Assembly (NCBI RefSeq): GCF_019355935.1
Contig: NZ_CP079925.1
Coordinates: forward strand, 3,534,001 to 3,598,000
DNA: 64,000 bases
Direction: 5' to 3'
Source of the DNA: Comamonas sp. Y33R10-2
GTDB taxonomy: Bacteria > Pseudomonadota > Gammaproteobacteria > Burkholderiales > Burkholderiaceae_C
In this document: in pieces, positions 51,711-61,229 of the stretch
Numbering within the stretch: the stretch's first letter is position 1
How the letters are laid out: each line of letters starts with the position of its first letter
Translations under genes and position numbers: made by a program
Notes under the pieces: model-generated
What the model was told of the DNA's origin: nothing
Seen by the model: only the letters and a program-made list of their open reading frames with translations
The model's database searches: none

Positions 51711-54016
51711 TGCAAGAAATCTCAACATTGCCTGAAGTTTCACGCCGCGCCTTGTTGCAAGGCAGCGCCGGTTTAGTTTTTAGTTTGGCGGTAACTGCAC
51801 AGGGCGTGGTGCTTGCGCAAGAGGCCAAGGCTGAGGCTAAAAAATACGGCGCAGACTCCATGCCCGGCGGCACGGTGGATGACCCGCTGGTCTTTGTCAG
51901 CATTGCGGCTGATGGCACGGTGACCATTGTTGCGCACCGCGCTGAGATGGGCACTGGCGTGCGCACCAGCTTGCCCATGGTGGTGGCCGATGAGCTAGAA
52001 GCGCGCTGGGACAAGGTCAGCGTGATTCAAGCGCCGGGCAATGAAGCCAAATACGGCAACCAAAACGTAGATGGCTCGCGCAGCGTGCGCCACTTCTTTG
52101 CGCCCATGCGCCGCGTAGGTGCGGCTGCGCGCCAAATGCTAGAAGCTGCTGCGGCTGCGCGCTGGGGCGTGCCGGTGGATCAAGTCAAGGCGGTACAGCA
52201 TGAGGTAATTCACACCGCCACAGGCAAGCGCCTTGGCTATGGCGAGCTGGCGGCGGATGCTGCCAAGCAGCCTGTGCCCAAGGGCGATGCGCTGCGACTC
52301 AAAACGCCTGCGCAGTTTCGCTACATCGGCAAGGGCAAGCTGGGGGTGGTGGATTTGGCCAACATAGGTCAGGGCAAGGCCGTCTATGGGCAAGACAAGC
52401 ATCTGCCGGGCATGGTGTTTGCCGTGGTGGCCCGCCCTGCGGTGCTGGGCGCCAAGCTGCGCAGCTATCAAAAAGACAAGGCACTGGCCGTGCCCGGCGT
52501 GAAGTCGCTGGTGGAAATTCCGGCCTACAAGGGTGCTCCTGCATTCCAGCCTTTAGGTGGTGTGGCCGTGGTGGCGCGCAATACCTGGGCCGCCATGAAG
52601 GGGCGCGAGGCGCTGGCGATCGAGTGGGATGAGGGCGCTCACGCCAGCTATGACTCGGTTGAATACCGCAAAGAGTTGGAGAAAGCGGCCAACAGCCCGG
52701 GCAAGGTGTTGCGCAGCAACGGCGATTTGGACTCAGCGGTAAAAAAGGCGGGCGATAAAGCGCTGGTGAAGGCTGATTACTACGTACCGCACTTGGCTCA
52801 CGCATCTATGGAGCCGCCTACGGCGACGGTGCTGCTGGCGGCCGACAAAAGCCGTTGCGAAGTTTGGACTTCGGTGCAAGCGCCAGAAGCGGCGCGGGGG
52901 CTGGTTGCCGCCGCGCTGGGTTTGAAAGCTGAGCAAGTCACCATCAATGTGCTGCTGCTGGGCGGCGCTTTTGGCCGCAAGTCCAAACCAGATTTTGCGG
53001 TGGAGGCTGCGCTGATTGCCCAAACCATGCCGGGCACCCCCGTCAAAGTGGTTTGGACGCGTGATGATGACATTCAGCACGACTTCTATCACGCTGTAGC
53101 TGCAGACCATTTGGAGGCTACGTTGGGCACGAATGGTTTGCCCCAGACTTGGCTGCATCGATCGGCAGCGCCCACGATTGCCTCGCTGTTTCAAGAAGGT
53201 GCCAAGGGACAAAGCAGCATGGAGATGGGGATGGGGGCGATCAATATGCCCTATGACATTCCGAATGTGCGCATTGAGACTGGCGAGGTGCAGGCCCATA
53301 CCCGTATCGGCTGGTTCCGCGCGGTCTACAACATTCCCCATGCGTTTGCGGCGCAAAGCTTTATTGCCGAGCTAGCCCACCGCGCAGGCAAAGACCACAA
53401 GCAATATGCGCTGGAGCTGATTGGCCCGCCGCGCAAGCTCAACCCCGAAAAGGATTTGGGCGATGGCTGGAACTACACCGAATCGCCCACGCTGTACCCC
53501 TATGACACTGGGCGTTTGCGTGACGTGATTGAAGCCGCGACACGCGGCGCGCGCTGGGGCAGAAAATTGCCCAAAGGTCATGGACTGGGGCTGGCTTTTT
53601 GCTATAGCTTTATGAGCTACTCGGCCGTGGTGGTTGAAGCAGCGGTGGATGACAAAGGCCATGTGAAAGTCATTGCTGTGGATACGGCGCTGGACTGCGG
53701 CCCGCAGATCAACCCCGAGCGTATTCGCTCACAGCTCGAAGGCGGCGTCATCATGGGGATGAGTCTGGCCATGAGCAGCGAAATTACCTTTGCCAAGGGG
53801 CGCGTGCAGCAAAGCAACTTCCACGACTTTGAAGTGCTGCGCTATGCCGATCAGCCGCAGACCATTCGCACGCATTTGGTGGGTGGCGGCATTGATGTGC
53901 CGATTGGCGGTGTGGGTGAGCCGCCGCTGCCGGCTGTGGCCCCTGCATTGGCCAACGCTATTTTTGCGGCCACGGGCAAGCGCTTGAGGGCGCTGCCGAT
54001 TCGTCAAGTCAGCTAA
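51710..54016 (+). CDS. Molybdopterin-binding subunit of molybdenum hydroxylase (IorB-like)
   Basis: 768 residues. N-terminal Tat-like signal (SRRALLQGSAGLVFSL), then the aldehyde oxidase/xanthine dehydrogenase large-subunit fold with GGAFGRKSKPDFAVEAA, AHASMEPPTATVLL and the C-terminal DVPIGGVGEPPLPAVAPALANAI motif. Binds the molybdenum cofactor and hydroxylates an N-heterocycle or aldehyde, with electrons passing to the 2Fe-2S subunit. Resembles IorB, which uses a cytochrome or other acceptor rather than FAD. Substrate unknown. Confidence 0.92.
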   Translation: MQEISTLPEVSRRALLQGSAGLVFSLAVTAQGVVLAQEAKAEAKKYGADSMPGGTVDDPLVFVSIAADGTVTIVAHRAEMGTGVRTSLPMVVADELEARWDKVSVIQAPGNEAKYGNQNVDGSRSVRHFFAPMRRVGAAARQMLEAAAAARWGVPVDQVKAVQHEVIHTATGKRLGYGELAADAAKQPVPKGDALRLKTPAQFRYIGKGKLGVVDLANIGQGKAVYGQDKHLPGMVFAVVARPAVLGAKLRSYQKDKALAVPGVKSLVEIPAYKGAPAFQPLGGVAVVARNTWAAMKGREALAIEWDEGAHASYDSVEYRKELEKAANSPGKVLRSNGDLDSAVKKAGDKALVKADYYVPHLAHASMEPPTATVLLAADKSRCEVWTSVQAPEAARGLVAAALGLKAEQVTINVLLLGGAFGRKSKPDFAVEAALIAQTMPGTPVKVVWTRDDDIQHDFYHAVAADHLEATLGTNGLPQTWLHRSAAPTIASLFQEGAKGQSSMEMGMGAINMPYDIPNVRIETGEVQAHTRIGWFRAVYNIPHAFAAQSFIAELAHRAGKDHKQYALELIGPPRKLNPEKDLGDGWNYTESPTLYPYDTGRLRDVIEAATRGARWGRKLPKGHGLGLAFCYSFMSYSAVVVEAAVDDKGHVKVIAVDTALDCGPQINPERIRSQLEGGVIMGMSLAMSSEITFAKGRVQQSNFHDFEVLRYADQPQTIRTHLVGGGIDVPIGGVGEPPLPAVAPALANAIFAATGKRLRALPIRQVS

Positions 54017-54032
54017 AAGCCTGCGGACTATG

Positions 54033-54066
54033 AAAGCCGGTGGCCTTGAGTGCTGCCGGCTTTTTT
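54033..54066 (+). terminator. Terminator of the molybdenum hydroxylase operon
   Basis: AAGCCGG (54034-54040) and CCGGCTT (54056-54062) form a 7-bp stem with a 15-base loop, followed by TTTTTT (54061-54066). Confidence 0.75.
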
Positions 54067-54109
54067 CATGGGTAAAAAAATGGATTGGGTTGCGGACTAG
54101 ACTGAATGA

Positions 54110-54493
54110 ATGAGCACCTTAACTAGCCCGACGGCATCTTTACTAGGCAGTCACTCCGACAGCCACACCTCTAGCCAATGGGTCACGCTCTGCGTGGTCT
54201 CCACCACGATGGGTGATGCAGCAGAGGCCGAAGACATGGCGCGTGCATTGGTCGCAGCGAAGGCGGCAGCTTGTGTGCAGACAGAGCGCATTACCTCGTA
54301 TTACGAATGGGACGGCGTTCTGCAGTCATCACCAGAGTGGCGCTTGCTCTGCAAGACCCTGCCCGAGGTCTTGCCTCGCCTGACGCAGCTGATGCGGGAC
54401 AAACACAGCTACAAGGTGCCGCAAATCACCATGCGTACCGAGCTTTGTTTAAGCGATTACGGCCAATGGCTCAAGCTGCAGGTAAAGGGCTGA
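54110..54493 (+). CDS. cutA: Divalent-cation tolerance protein CutA
   Basis: 127 residues. CutA1 fold with LCVVSTTMGDAAEAEDMARALVAAKAAACVQ, SYYEWDGVLQSSPEWRLLCKT and HSYKVPQI motifs. Trimeric cytosolic protein linked to copper tolerance in E. coli, function not well defined. The N-terminal 20 residues are an extension rich in Ser/Thr. Monocistronic with a terminator at 54521-54550. Confidence 0.93.
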   Translation: MSTLTSPTASLLGSHSDSHTSSQWVTLCVVSTTMGDAAEAEDMARALVAAKAAACVQTERITSYYEWDGVLQSSPEWRLLCKTLPEVLPRLTQLMRDKHSYKVPQITMRTELCLSDYGQWLKLQVKG

Positions 54494-54520
54494 ATGCATT
54501 GACTGAATGCCGGCTGAATG

Positions 54521-54550
54521 AAAAAGGAGCGCCTTGTGCGCTCCTTTTTT
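54521..54550. terminator. Bidirectional terminator
   Basis: AAAAAGGAGCGC (54521-54532) and GCGCTCCTTTTTT (54538-54550) form a stem of 12 base pairs with the loop CTTGT. Lies between convergent cutA and ftsY. Confidence 0.88.
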
Positions 54551-54636
54551 GATGGGTTAATAGATAAATTGGCTTTAAGTCCATATCCAGTATGGACTAG
54601 TAGCTATCAAATTTGATGTGGCCTAGGATGAATACT

Positions 54637-55800
54637 TCAGGACAGCAGAGCCTGCGAGAACTCGCGGGCGCTGAATGTCTCCAAGTCTTCAATCTTCTCA
54701 CCCACACCGATGAAGTAGACGGGAATAGGGCGCTCCTGCGCAATCGCGGCCAGTACGCCGCCCTTGGCGGTGCCGTCTAGCTTGGTCACGATCAAGCCGG
54801 TCAGCTGCAGCGCATCATCAAAGGCGCGCACTTGGGCCAAAGCGTTCTGGCCCGTGTTGCCGTCAATGACCAGCAGCACCTCATGCGGGGCCGTGCCGTC
54901 GGCCTTGTTGACGACGCGCTTGATTTTTTTCAGCTCTTCCATCAAGTGCAGCTGGGTCGGCAGGCGACCGGCGGTATCAACCAGCACCACATCTTTTTTG
55001 CGTGCCTTGCCGGCAGAAACTGCATCAAAGCTCACAGCAGCGGGGTCGCCGCCTTCTTGGCTGATGATTTCTACGGTGTTGCGGTTGGCCCAAACGCCTA
55101 ACTGCTCACGCGCTGCTGCGCGGAAGGTGTCGGCGGCGGCCAGCAGCACGGTCTGGTCGCTGTCTGCCAAGTGCTTGGTCAGCTTGCCAATCGACGTGGT
55201 CTTGCCTGCGCCGTTAACGCCAGCGACCATCACCACGGTGGGCTGGTGCTCGCCAATACTCAATTGCTTTTCCAGCGGCTTGAGCAAATCGGTCAGGGCA
55301 TCGGCCAGCAGCGCTTTGACGGCGGCAGGCTCGGTGGTCTTAGTCTCTTTAACGCGGCGCTTTAAGTCATCCAGCAGGTGCTGGGTGGCTTTGACGCCGG
55401 TATCCGCCATCAGCAGCGCGTCTTCAAGCTCTTCATAAAGAGCATCGTTGATTTGCGTGCCGGTAAAGACGGTGGCGATGCTAGAGCCGGTCTTGCGCAG
55501 GCCGGCCTTTAAGCGCTCAGTCCAGCTTTGGCGAGAATTTTCCGCCTGCGGCTTTGCTGTAGGCTCGGGGGCTGCTACAAAATCTGCAGTGGCTGGCGCT
55601 GCTTCGGATTGTTTGTCGGCTCCGCCGCCAAAGGGCTTGCGCCACCATGAGCTGCTTGGGCTCTCGGTGGGTGCCGCAGGCGTATCCTGTGGGATGGGCT
55701 TGGACTCGATAACAGGAGCGGGCGCAGCAGCTGCCGAGGCAGCTGGCGTGGGCTCCACCGCATTGGGCGGGCTGGGCTTTTTCTTGAAAAAACTGAACAT
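54637..55800 (-). CDS. ftsY: Signal recognition particle receptor FtsY
   Basis: 387 residues. An Ala/Pro-rich N-terminal region (about 1-90, less acidic than in E. coli FtsY), then the SRP GTPase NG domain: G1 GVNGAGKTTSIGKL, G3 DTAGRLPTQ, G4 TKLDGTAKGG, closing GVGEKIEDLETF. Receives SRP-bound ribosomes at the inner membrane. Divergent from the M16 peptidase gene by 28 bases. Confidence 0.95.
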   Translation of the reverse strand: MFSFFKKKPSPPNAVEPTPAASAAAAPAPVIESKPIPQDTPAAPTESPSSSWWRKPFGGGADKQSEAAPATADFVAAPEPTAKPQAENSRQSWTERLKAGLRKTGSSIATVFTGTQINDALYEELEDALLMADTGVKATQHLLDDLKRRVKETKTTEPAAVKALLADALTDLLKPLEKQLSIGEHQPTVVMVAGVNGAGKTTSIGKLTKHLADSDQTVLLAAADTFRAAAREQLGVWANRNTVEIISQEGGDPAAVSFDAVSAGKARKKDVVLVDTAGRLPTQLHLMEELKKIKRVVNKADGTAPHEVLLVIDGNTGQNALAQVRAFDDALQLTGLIVTKLDGTAKGGVLAAIAQERPIPVYFIGVGEKIEDLETFSAREFSQALLS

Positions 55801-55828
55801 TGGCTGGTTTTTAGAATCACATCATTCT

Positions 55829-57298
55829 ATGAAACATGTACTCGCACTCCCTGCATTGGGCTTAATGGCCTGTTTAAGCGCTGGGGCAGTCTTGGCTGCA
55901 CCGGGCGCTTCGTTAAAACCCGTGCCTGCGGCGGCGGCAGAAGCTGCGCCGCTGGTGCAGCAATTTACGTTGAAAAATGGCATGCAGCTGATTGTGCAGC
56001 CAGACCGACGCGCCCCCACTGCGGTGCATATGGTTTGGGTGCGCGTGGGTTCTGTCGATGAGGTCGATGGCACCACTGGTGTGGCCCATGCGCTGGAGCA
56101 CATGATGTTCAAGGGCTCCAAAACCGTCAAGCCGGGTGACTTTTCCCGCCGCGTGGCGGCTCTGGGCGGTCAGGAAAACGCTTTTACTTCGCGTGATTAC
56201 ACGGGCTACTACCAGCAAATCCCTGCAAACCGCCTTGAAGATGTGATGAAGCTGGAGTCCGACCGCTTTGCCAACAACCAGTGGGCAGATTCAGAGTTTA
56301 AGAAAGAAATTGAGGTCATCAAGGAAGAGCGCCGCATGCGCACTGATGACCAGCCCCGTGCCATGCTGATGGAGCAGTTGATGGCGGCGACTTTTATGGC
56401 GTCTCCTAACCGCCGCCCTGTGGTGGGCTGGATGAGCGATCTGCACTCCATGACGGCTGATGATGCGCGAGCGTTTTACAAGCGCTGGTATGTGCCGGCC
56501 AATGCCGCCGTAGTCATCGTGGGCGATGTGAATGTCAATCAGGTGCGCGCTTGGGCTGAGAAATATTACGGCAGCACCCCGACCCGCGCCGTGCCCGAGC
56601 GCAAGCCGCAAACCGAGCCCGCACAGATCGGCGTGCGCCGCATTGAGGTCAAGCAGCCCGCAGAGCAAGCCTATATCGCCATGGCTTACCGCGCTCCCAG
56701 CTTGAAGAATGTGGAAAAAATGCAGGCCGAGGATAAAGAAGCGCTGGCGCTGCTGGTGTTGTCTGCCGTGCTCGATGGTTATGACGGTGCCCGTTTAGAG
56801 CGGGCCTTGGTGCAGGGCGAAGGTCAGGCCAATGGCCGTGTGGCTGATAGCGCTGGTAGCTCGGCCAGCATCATGGGCCGCGGCCCCAGCCTGTTCATGC
56901 TGACTGGCGTGCCCGCCAAGGGCAAGACCGTGGCCGATGTGGAAGCCGCCTTGCGCGCCCAGATCAAGAAAGTGGCTGACGAAGGCATTCAAGAAGACGA
57001 GCTCAAGCGCGTCAAGATTCAGTGGATGGCCTCTAACGTGTATGGGCGTGACTCCGTCATGGGTCAGGCGCAAAGCTTGGGCAGCTATTGGATTCAGGGC
57101 ATGCCTCTGGATGCTGAGGACAAGCTGCTGGCGCAGTTGCAAAATGTGACTTCGGATGAGGTCAAAGCCGTAGCAGCCAAATACTTTGGCGACGATCAGC
57201 TCACCATCGGTACCTTGAATCCCCAGCCTCTACCGGCTGGCGGTAAGCCCCAGCGCCCTATGTCGGGCAAGGCTGATGCAGGCACTTCATTGCACTAA
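55829..57298 (+). CDS. M16 family zinc metallopeptidase
   Basis: 489 residues. Signal peptide (about 1-23), then two M16-type domains. The first carries the inverted zinc motif HALEH (VAHALEHMMFKGSKT) with the downstream Glu (NAFTSRDYTGYY region). It degrades peptides in the periplasm. ATG 55829 is chosen because the upstream extension to 55448 runs antisense to ftsY. Paired with the next gene, 17 bases on, which has lost its zinc motif. Confidence 0.93.
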   Translation: MKHVLALPALGLMACLSAGAVLAAPGASLKPVPAAAAEAAPLVQQFTLKNGMQLIVQPDRRAPTAVHMVWVRVGSVDEVDGTTGVAHALEHMMFKGSKTVKPGDFSRRVAALGGQENAFTSRDYTGYYQQIPANRLEDVMKLESDRFANNQWADSEFKKEIEVIKEERRMRTDDQPRAMLMEQLMAATFMASPNRRPVVGWMSDLHSMTADDARAFYKRWYVPANAAVVIVGDVNVNQVRAWAEKYYGSTPTRAVPERKPQTEPAQIGVRRIEVKQPAEQAYIAMAYRAPSLKNVEKMQAEDKEALALLVLSAVLDGYDGARLERALVQGEGQANGRVADSAGSSASIMGRGPSLFMLTGVPAKGKTVADVEAALRAQIKKVADEGIQEDELKRVKIQWMASNVYGRDSVMGQAQSLGSYWIQGMPLDAEDKLLAQLQNVTSDEVKAVAAKYFGDDQLTIGTLNPQPLPAGGKPQRPMSGKADAGTSLH

Positions 57299-57315
57299 GC
57301 ACAGCGGAGAAACAC

Positions 57316-58668
57316 ATGAAAACTATGAAAAAGATAGCTGCTAGTGCTTTTGTTGTAAGCGCTGGAATGGGTTTTTTAACCCAATCGGCTTGGGCGCTGC
57401 TGCCTATTGAACACTGGACACAGCCCAGCGGCGCGCAGGTGTGGCTGGTGCAAAGCCCCGGCATCCCTATGGTGGATGTGCAAATGGACTTTGACGCCGG
57501 CAGCCGCCGCAATCCTGAAGGTCAAGCCGGACTTGCTGCCGCCGTGGCCATGATGACCTCCAAGGGCATCAAGGCCGCGGGCGATGCGCCTGCGCTGGAT
57601 GAGAATGCACTGGGTCAGGCTTGGGCCGATCTGGGGGCGAGCTTTGGCGCGAATGCAGGTCGCGACAGCTTTACCTTTGGACTGCGTACCTTGACGGTGC
57701 CTGATTTGCAGCAAAAAGCGGTATCTTTGGCTGCGCGCCAAATAGCTGCCCCTGGCTGGCCCGATGCCGTGTGGCAGCGTGACCGCGAGCGCTGGAGCGC
57801 ATCCATCAAAGAATCTGATACCCGCCCCGGCACGCAGGCCTCCAAGGCCTTGCGCAAAGGCGTGTTTGGCAACTCTCCCTATGGTTATCAAACCACGGTG
57901 GATAGTTTGGCCAAGATTGATATCTCGGCCATGCAAGCCTTTCACTCGACGCTGATTAAGGCATGCCGCGCCAAAGTGAGCGTGGTGGGGGCAGTCAGCC
58001 GCGAGCAAGCCGATGCAATGGTCAAGCAGTTGCTAGGCCCGTTGCAGGCCACAAACGGCAATGACTGCGCGCCCTTGCCAGAAGTCGCCAAGGTGCCGGA
58101 TTTGACCGAGGCCAAGGTGGAGAACATTGCGTTTGAGTCGGCTCAGGCCCAGGTGCTCATCGGCCAGCCCGGCATTGCCCGCAGCAGCCCAGACTTTTTG
58201 GCCGTGATGGTGGGTAACCATATCTTGGGTGGCGGTGGTTTTACCTCACGCTTGATGGAAGAAGTGCGTGAAAAGCGCGGCCTGACCTATGGCGTTAGCA
58301 GCGATTACTCTCCCGGTCTCGATCGCGGCGCGTTCACGATCAGCCTGAAAACGCGTCCTGATCAAGCCGCTGAGGCGCTGAAAGTCTCGCAAGATGTGCT
58401 GCGCAAGTTCATCACAGAAGGCCCGACAGACAAAGAGTTGAAGGCAGCCAAGGATAATCTGGTCGGCGGCTTCGCGCTGCGCATAGACAGCAACCGCAAG
58501 CTGTTGGGCAATGTCTCCAACATTGCCTGGAACGGCTTGCCACTTGATTACCTTGAGCACTGGACGGATCGCGTTCAGGCGCTCACCACCAAAGACGTGA
58601 AGGAAGCCATGCAGCGCATGGTGCAACCTGATCGCATGGTGACTATTACCCTCGGAGCTAAGCCATGA
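57316..58668 (+). CDS. M16 family protein lacking the zinc motif
   Basis: 450 residues. Signal peptide (about 1-27) and M16-type repeats (SRRNPEGQAGLAAAVAMMTSKG), where the HxxEH metal motif has become AAAVAMM, so this protein is probably catalytically inactive. Retains the M16 C-terminal features (GGGGFTSRLMEEVREKRGLTYGVSSDY). Such pairs act as heterodimers with an active subunit; the active partner is the preceding gene. Overlaps the start of rsmD by 4 bases. Confidence 0.92.
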   Translation: MKTMKKIAASAFVVSAGMGFLTQSAWALLPIEHWTQPSGAQVWLVQSPGIPMVDVQMDFDAGSRRNPEGQAGLAAAVAMMTSKGIKAAGDAPALDENALGQAWADLGASFGANAGRDSFTFGLRTLTVPDLQQKAVSLAARQIAAPGWPDAVWQRDRERWSASIKESDTRPGTQASKALRKGVFGNSPYGYQTTVDSLAKIDISAMQAFHSTLIKACRAKVSVVGAVSREQADAMVKQLLGPLQATNGNDCAPLPEVAKVPDLTEAKVENIAFESAQAQVLIGQPGIARSSPDFLAVMVGNHILGGGGFTSRLMEEVREKRGLTYGVSSDYSPGLDRGAFTISLKTRPDQAAEALKVSQDVLRKFITEGPTDKELKAAKDNLVGGFALRIDSNRKLLGNVSNIAWNGLPLDYLEHWTDRVQALTTKDVKEAMQRMVQPDRMVTITLGAKP

Positions 58669-59369
58669 GCCGCAGCGCCATCAAACTACACACCCCCGCA
58701 GGCCGCAAGGCACTAGACAAGATGATTACCGAGGCCGAACGCAAGGCCCAAGAACTGGCCGCGACCAAACCCGGTCGTCCCGGTGCAGCCAAAGGCGCTT
58801 CAGCGACGGGCAAAAGCACGGGCGCGGGCGAAATTCGCATCGTTGGCGGCCAGTGGCGCCGCACGCGCCTGGCTGTGGCGCAAAAGCCCGGTCTGCGCCC
58901 CACGCCTGATCGCGTGCGCGAGACCTTGTTCAATTGGCTGGGCCAAGACCTGACAAACTGGAAATGTCTGGATGCCTTTGCCGGCACCGGCGCTTTGGGC
59001 TTTGAAGCCGCATCGCGCGGCGCCACCAGCGTCATCATGAATGAGCAAGACCCGGCGCTGGTGCAACAGTTGCAGCGCCTGCAGCAAAAGCTCGATGCCA
59101 AGATGGTACGCGTGCAGCGTGGCGATGGCCTTAGCTGCCTGAAGACGGCTGCCGGGCAAGATCTGATCTTGTTGGACCCGCCATTTGAGAGCCCTGATCT
59201 GTTTGAGCCTTCGGTGGCGGCTGCCGCTGCTGCGCTCAATGATGGCGGCTTCATCTACCTCGAAGCGCCAGAGGCTTGGTCTGAAGAGCGTTTGCTGGAG
59301 ATGGGGCTTGAGCGTTACCGATATCTGAAGGCTGGCGCGGTGCACGCCCATTTGTTGAAAAAGCAATAA
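58665..59369 (+). CDS. rsmD: 16S rRNA (guanine(966)-N(2))-methyltransferase RsmD
   Basis: 234 residues. Motifs: VGGQWRRTRLAV at the start of the family domain, DAFAGTGALGFEAASRGA SAM-binding loop and LLDPPFES catalytic motif (N/D-PPF). N-terminal ~45 residues are a basic extension (rich in Lys/Ala). Methylates guanine 966 of 16S rRNA. Its ATG overlaps the stop of the M16 gene (ATGA). Confidence 0.95.
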   Translation: MSRSAIKLHTPAGRKALDKMITEAERKAQELAATKPGRPGAAKGASATGKSTGAGEIRIVGGQWRRTRLAVAQKPGLRPTPDRVRETLFNWLGQDLTNWKCLDAFAGTGALGFEAASRGATSVIMNEQDPALVQQLQRLQQKLDAKMVRVQRGDGLSCLKTAAGQDLILLDPPFESPDLFEPSVAAAAAALNDGGFIYLEAPEAWSEERLLEMGLERYRYLKAGAVHAHLLKKQ

Positions 59370-59399
59370 GCATTCAAACATTAATTTGCTATTGATATA

Positions 59400-59443
59400 A
59401 GAGCTGCTAGCGCTGATTAATAAAGCGCTAGCAGCTCTTTTTT
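59400..59443 (+). terminator. Terminator after rsmD
   Basis: AGAGCTGCTAGCGCT (59400-59414) and AGCGCTAGCAGCTCT (59424-59438) form a perfect 15-bp stem with a 9-base loop, followed by a T run. Confidence 0.9.
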
Positions 59444-59542
59444 ATGAAAAAACAGCTTGCTTTGAGGCTGGATGCATAATGCTTTTGTGCTGCATTGCAG
59501 CAGCTTCGAATTCCACCAAAAGCCGCAAAAGAGAGATAAACC

Positions 59543-60037
59543 ATGAGCCAGAACGTGATTGCCGTTTACCCCGGCACCTTCGACCCGATTACGCTGGGCC
59601 ATGAAGATGTGGTGCGCCGGGCCACGCAGCTGTTCGGCAAGGTCATCGTGGCAGTGGCTGCCGGTCATCACAAAAAGACGCTATTTACGCTGGATGAGCG
59701 CATTGCCATGGTGCGCGAGGCTTGCTCAAAGTATCCGCAAGTTGAGGTAGAAAGCTTTGACGGCCTGCTGGCGCACTTTGTGTTGGCGCGCGGTGCCAAA
59801 GCCATGGTACGTGGCCTGCGTGCTGTGACGGACTTTGACTATGAATTTCAGCTCGCCGGCATGAACCGCACACTGATGCCTGAGGTGGAAACCGTGTTCC
59901 TCACCCCCAGCGACCGCTACCAGTTCATCAGCTCCACCTTTGTGCGCGAAATTGCCACTTTGGACGGTCAAGTGGACAAGTTTGTCTCCAAGGGCGTGCA
60001 TGACAAGCTGATGGCCAAGGTTGGCCGTAGCGTCTAG
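59543..60037 (+). CDS. coaD: Pantetheine-phosphate adenylyltransferase CoaD
   Basis: 164 residues. Nucleotidyltransferase fold with YPGTFDPITLGHEDV (TxGH motif), RGLRAVTDFDYEFQ and SSTFVREIA motifs. Catalyses the penultimate step of coenzyme A synthesis. Starts at ATG 59543 after GAGAGATAAACC. Length typical of the family. Confidence 0.96.
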   Translation: MSQNVIAVYPGTFDPITLGHEDVVRRATQLFGKVIVAVAAGHHKKTLFTLDERIAMVREACSKYPQVEVESFDGLLAHFVLARGAKAMVRGLRAVTDFDYEFQLAGMNRTLMPEVETVFLTPSDRYQFISSTFVREIATLDGQVDKFVSKGVHDKLMAKVGRSV

Positions 60038-60047
60038 GGCTCAAAAA

Positions 60048-61103
60048 TTAAGGTACAAGCACGCCTGACTTCTGGCTGTAGTCAGTGATCAAGTCATGCA
60101 CAAAGCGTAGCTTGCTCCACGCCATGGCTGAAATTGAAAATGGGTAGGCATCTTCAAGCCCCAAACTGCGGTTGAGGCTGTTATGCAGCAACGTAAGCGG
60201 CACCCACTGCGCCTGCATTACGGAAAATTTCACTGGCATAGGGCCTAGCGGGTTGCCTATCATTTGTTGGCCAGGGCTAGGAATGGCGGGCACGGTAATA
60301 CAAGTGTTGTAGCTGGCCGCCGTCTCCATCAAGTCCACCATGTGCAGGTAATGTGCCCAAGTTTCGGCCCAATCCTCCCACGGGTGAGCCGTGGCATAGG
60401 CACTAATACTGCTGAAGCCCCAGCTGGTGTCCAGCGGGTCTTTGTTGTAGTGGTACTGCAGTGCCTGCGCATAGTCCTGCCTTTCATCACCAAATAGCGC
60501 TCTGAAACGCTCCAGCCAAGCGCTGTTTGCTATCAATTGATCCCAATAAAAATGTCCAGATTCATGGCGTAAATGGCCGATGAGGGTGCGCAAGGGCTCG
60601 CGCAGGGCCAAGCGCCTTCTGGCGCGTTCGTCATCATCGGCTTCGACAACATTCAGGGTAATCATGCCGTTGGCGTGACCTGTCATGATGAGGTCTGAGC
60701 CTGGAATATCAGCCAGTAATGCAAAACGAGGCTCTGGCAAGCGGTGCTCATGCGTGTCAATCAAGCCTAGCTTGGCTAAGGTGTAGAACAGGCGGCGTTT
60801 GGCGACTTCAATCTTGGCCCAGCGCAACTCATTGTCCGGATTGCTGGAGTCGGGCAGCCATGCCGTTTGACGGCAGGAGACGCACAGCGTGTTCGGATCA
60901 GAAACCTCAATCGCAAAATTGCACAAACTGATGTTGTACCGGTGCGCACAAGGGCGGTAACGGGGGGCTTTTTCATTAGCGGGCGGGAGAACACCTACCC
61001 TTTGCTGATCGGGCAAAAACGCCTGATTTGCGCCGCAATAAACACATTGCAGACTGTCAAAGTAGATGAGGTGGCCGCAGACCTCGCAGTTAAAAACTTG
61101 CAT
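60048..61103 (-). CDS. Zinc-ribbon protein with putative metallopeptidase domain
   Basis: 351 residues. N-terminal zinc ribbon with Cys pairs (FNCEVCGHLIYFDSLQCVYCGA) and a further CVSC, then a domain with the HExxH motif HESGH (about 185) and downstream WAETWAHYLH with possible third ligand Glu/His. Matches the family of zinc-ribbon putative zinc metallopeptidases. Cytosolic, function unknown. Convergent with coaD (10-base gap). Confidence 0.85.
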   Translation of the reverse strand: MQVFNCEVCGHLIYFDSLQCVYCGANQAFLPDQQRVGVLPPANEKAPRYRPCAHRYNISLCNFAIEVSDPNTLCVSCRQTAWLPDSSNPDNELRWAKIEVAKRRLFYTLAKLGLIDTHEHRLPEPRFALLADIPGSDLIMTGHANGMITLNVVEADDDERARRRLALREPLRTLIGHLRHESGHFYWDQLIANSAWLERFRALFGDERQDYAQALQYHYNKDPLDTSWGFSSISAYATAHPWEDWAETWAHYLHMVDLMETAASYNTCITVPAIPSPGQQMIGNPLGPMPVKFSVMQAQWVPLTLLHNSLNRSLGLEDAYPFSISAMAWSKLRFVHDLITDYSQKSGVLVP

Positions 61104-61144
61104 GAACTCACTTTAACTGCGATGTGTCACATCGTGATGTGGGG

Positions 61145-61180
61145 AAAAAAACAAAAGCCAGCTTCAAGCTGGCTTTTGTT
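61145..61180. terminator. Bidirectional terminator
   Basis: ACAAAAGCCAGCTT (61151-61164) and AAGCTGGCTTTTGT (61166-61179), a near-perfect inverted repeat, flanked by an A run and a T run. Terminates the BON gene on the minus strand. Confidence 0.85.
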
Positions 61181-61229
61181 TGAGAGAAAGCCGACGCGTA
61201 GGCCGCACTTTCTGCAGGAGCTTATGAGC

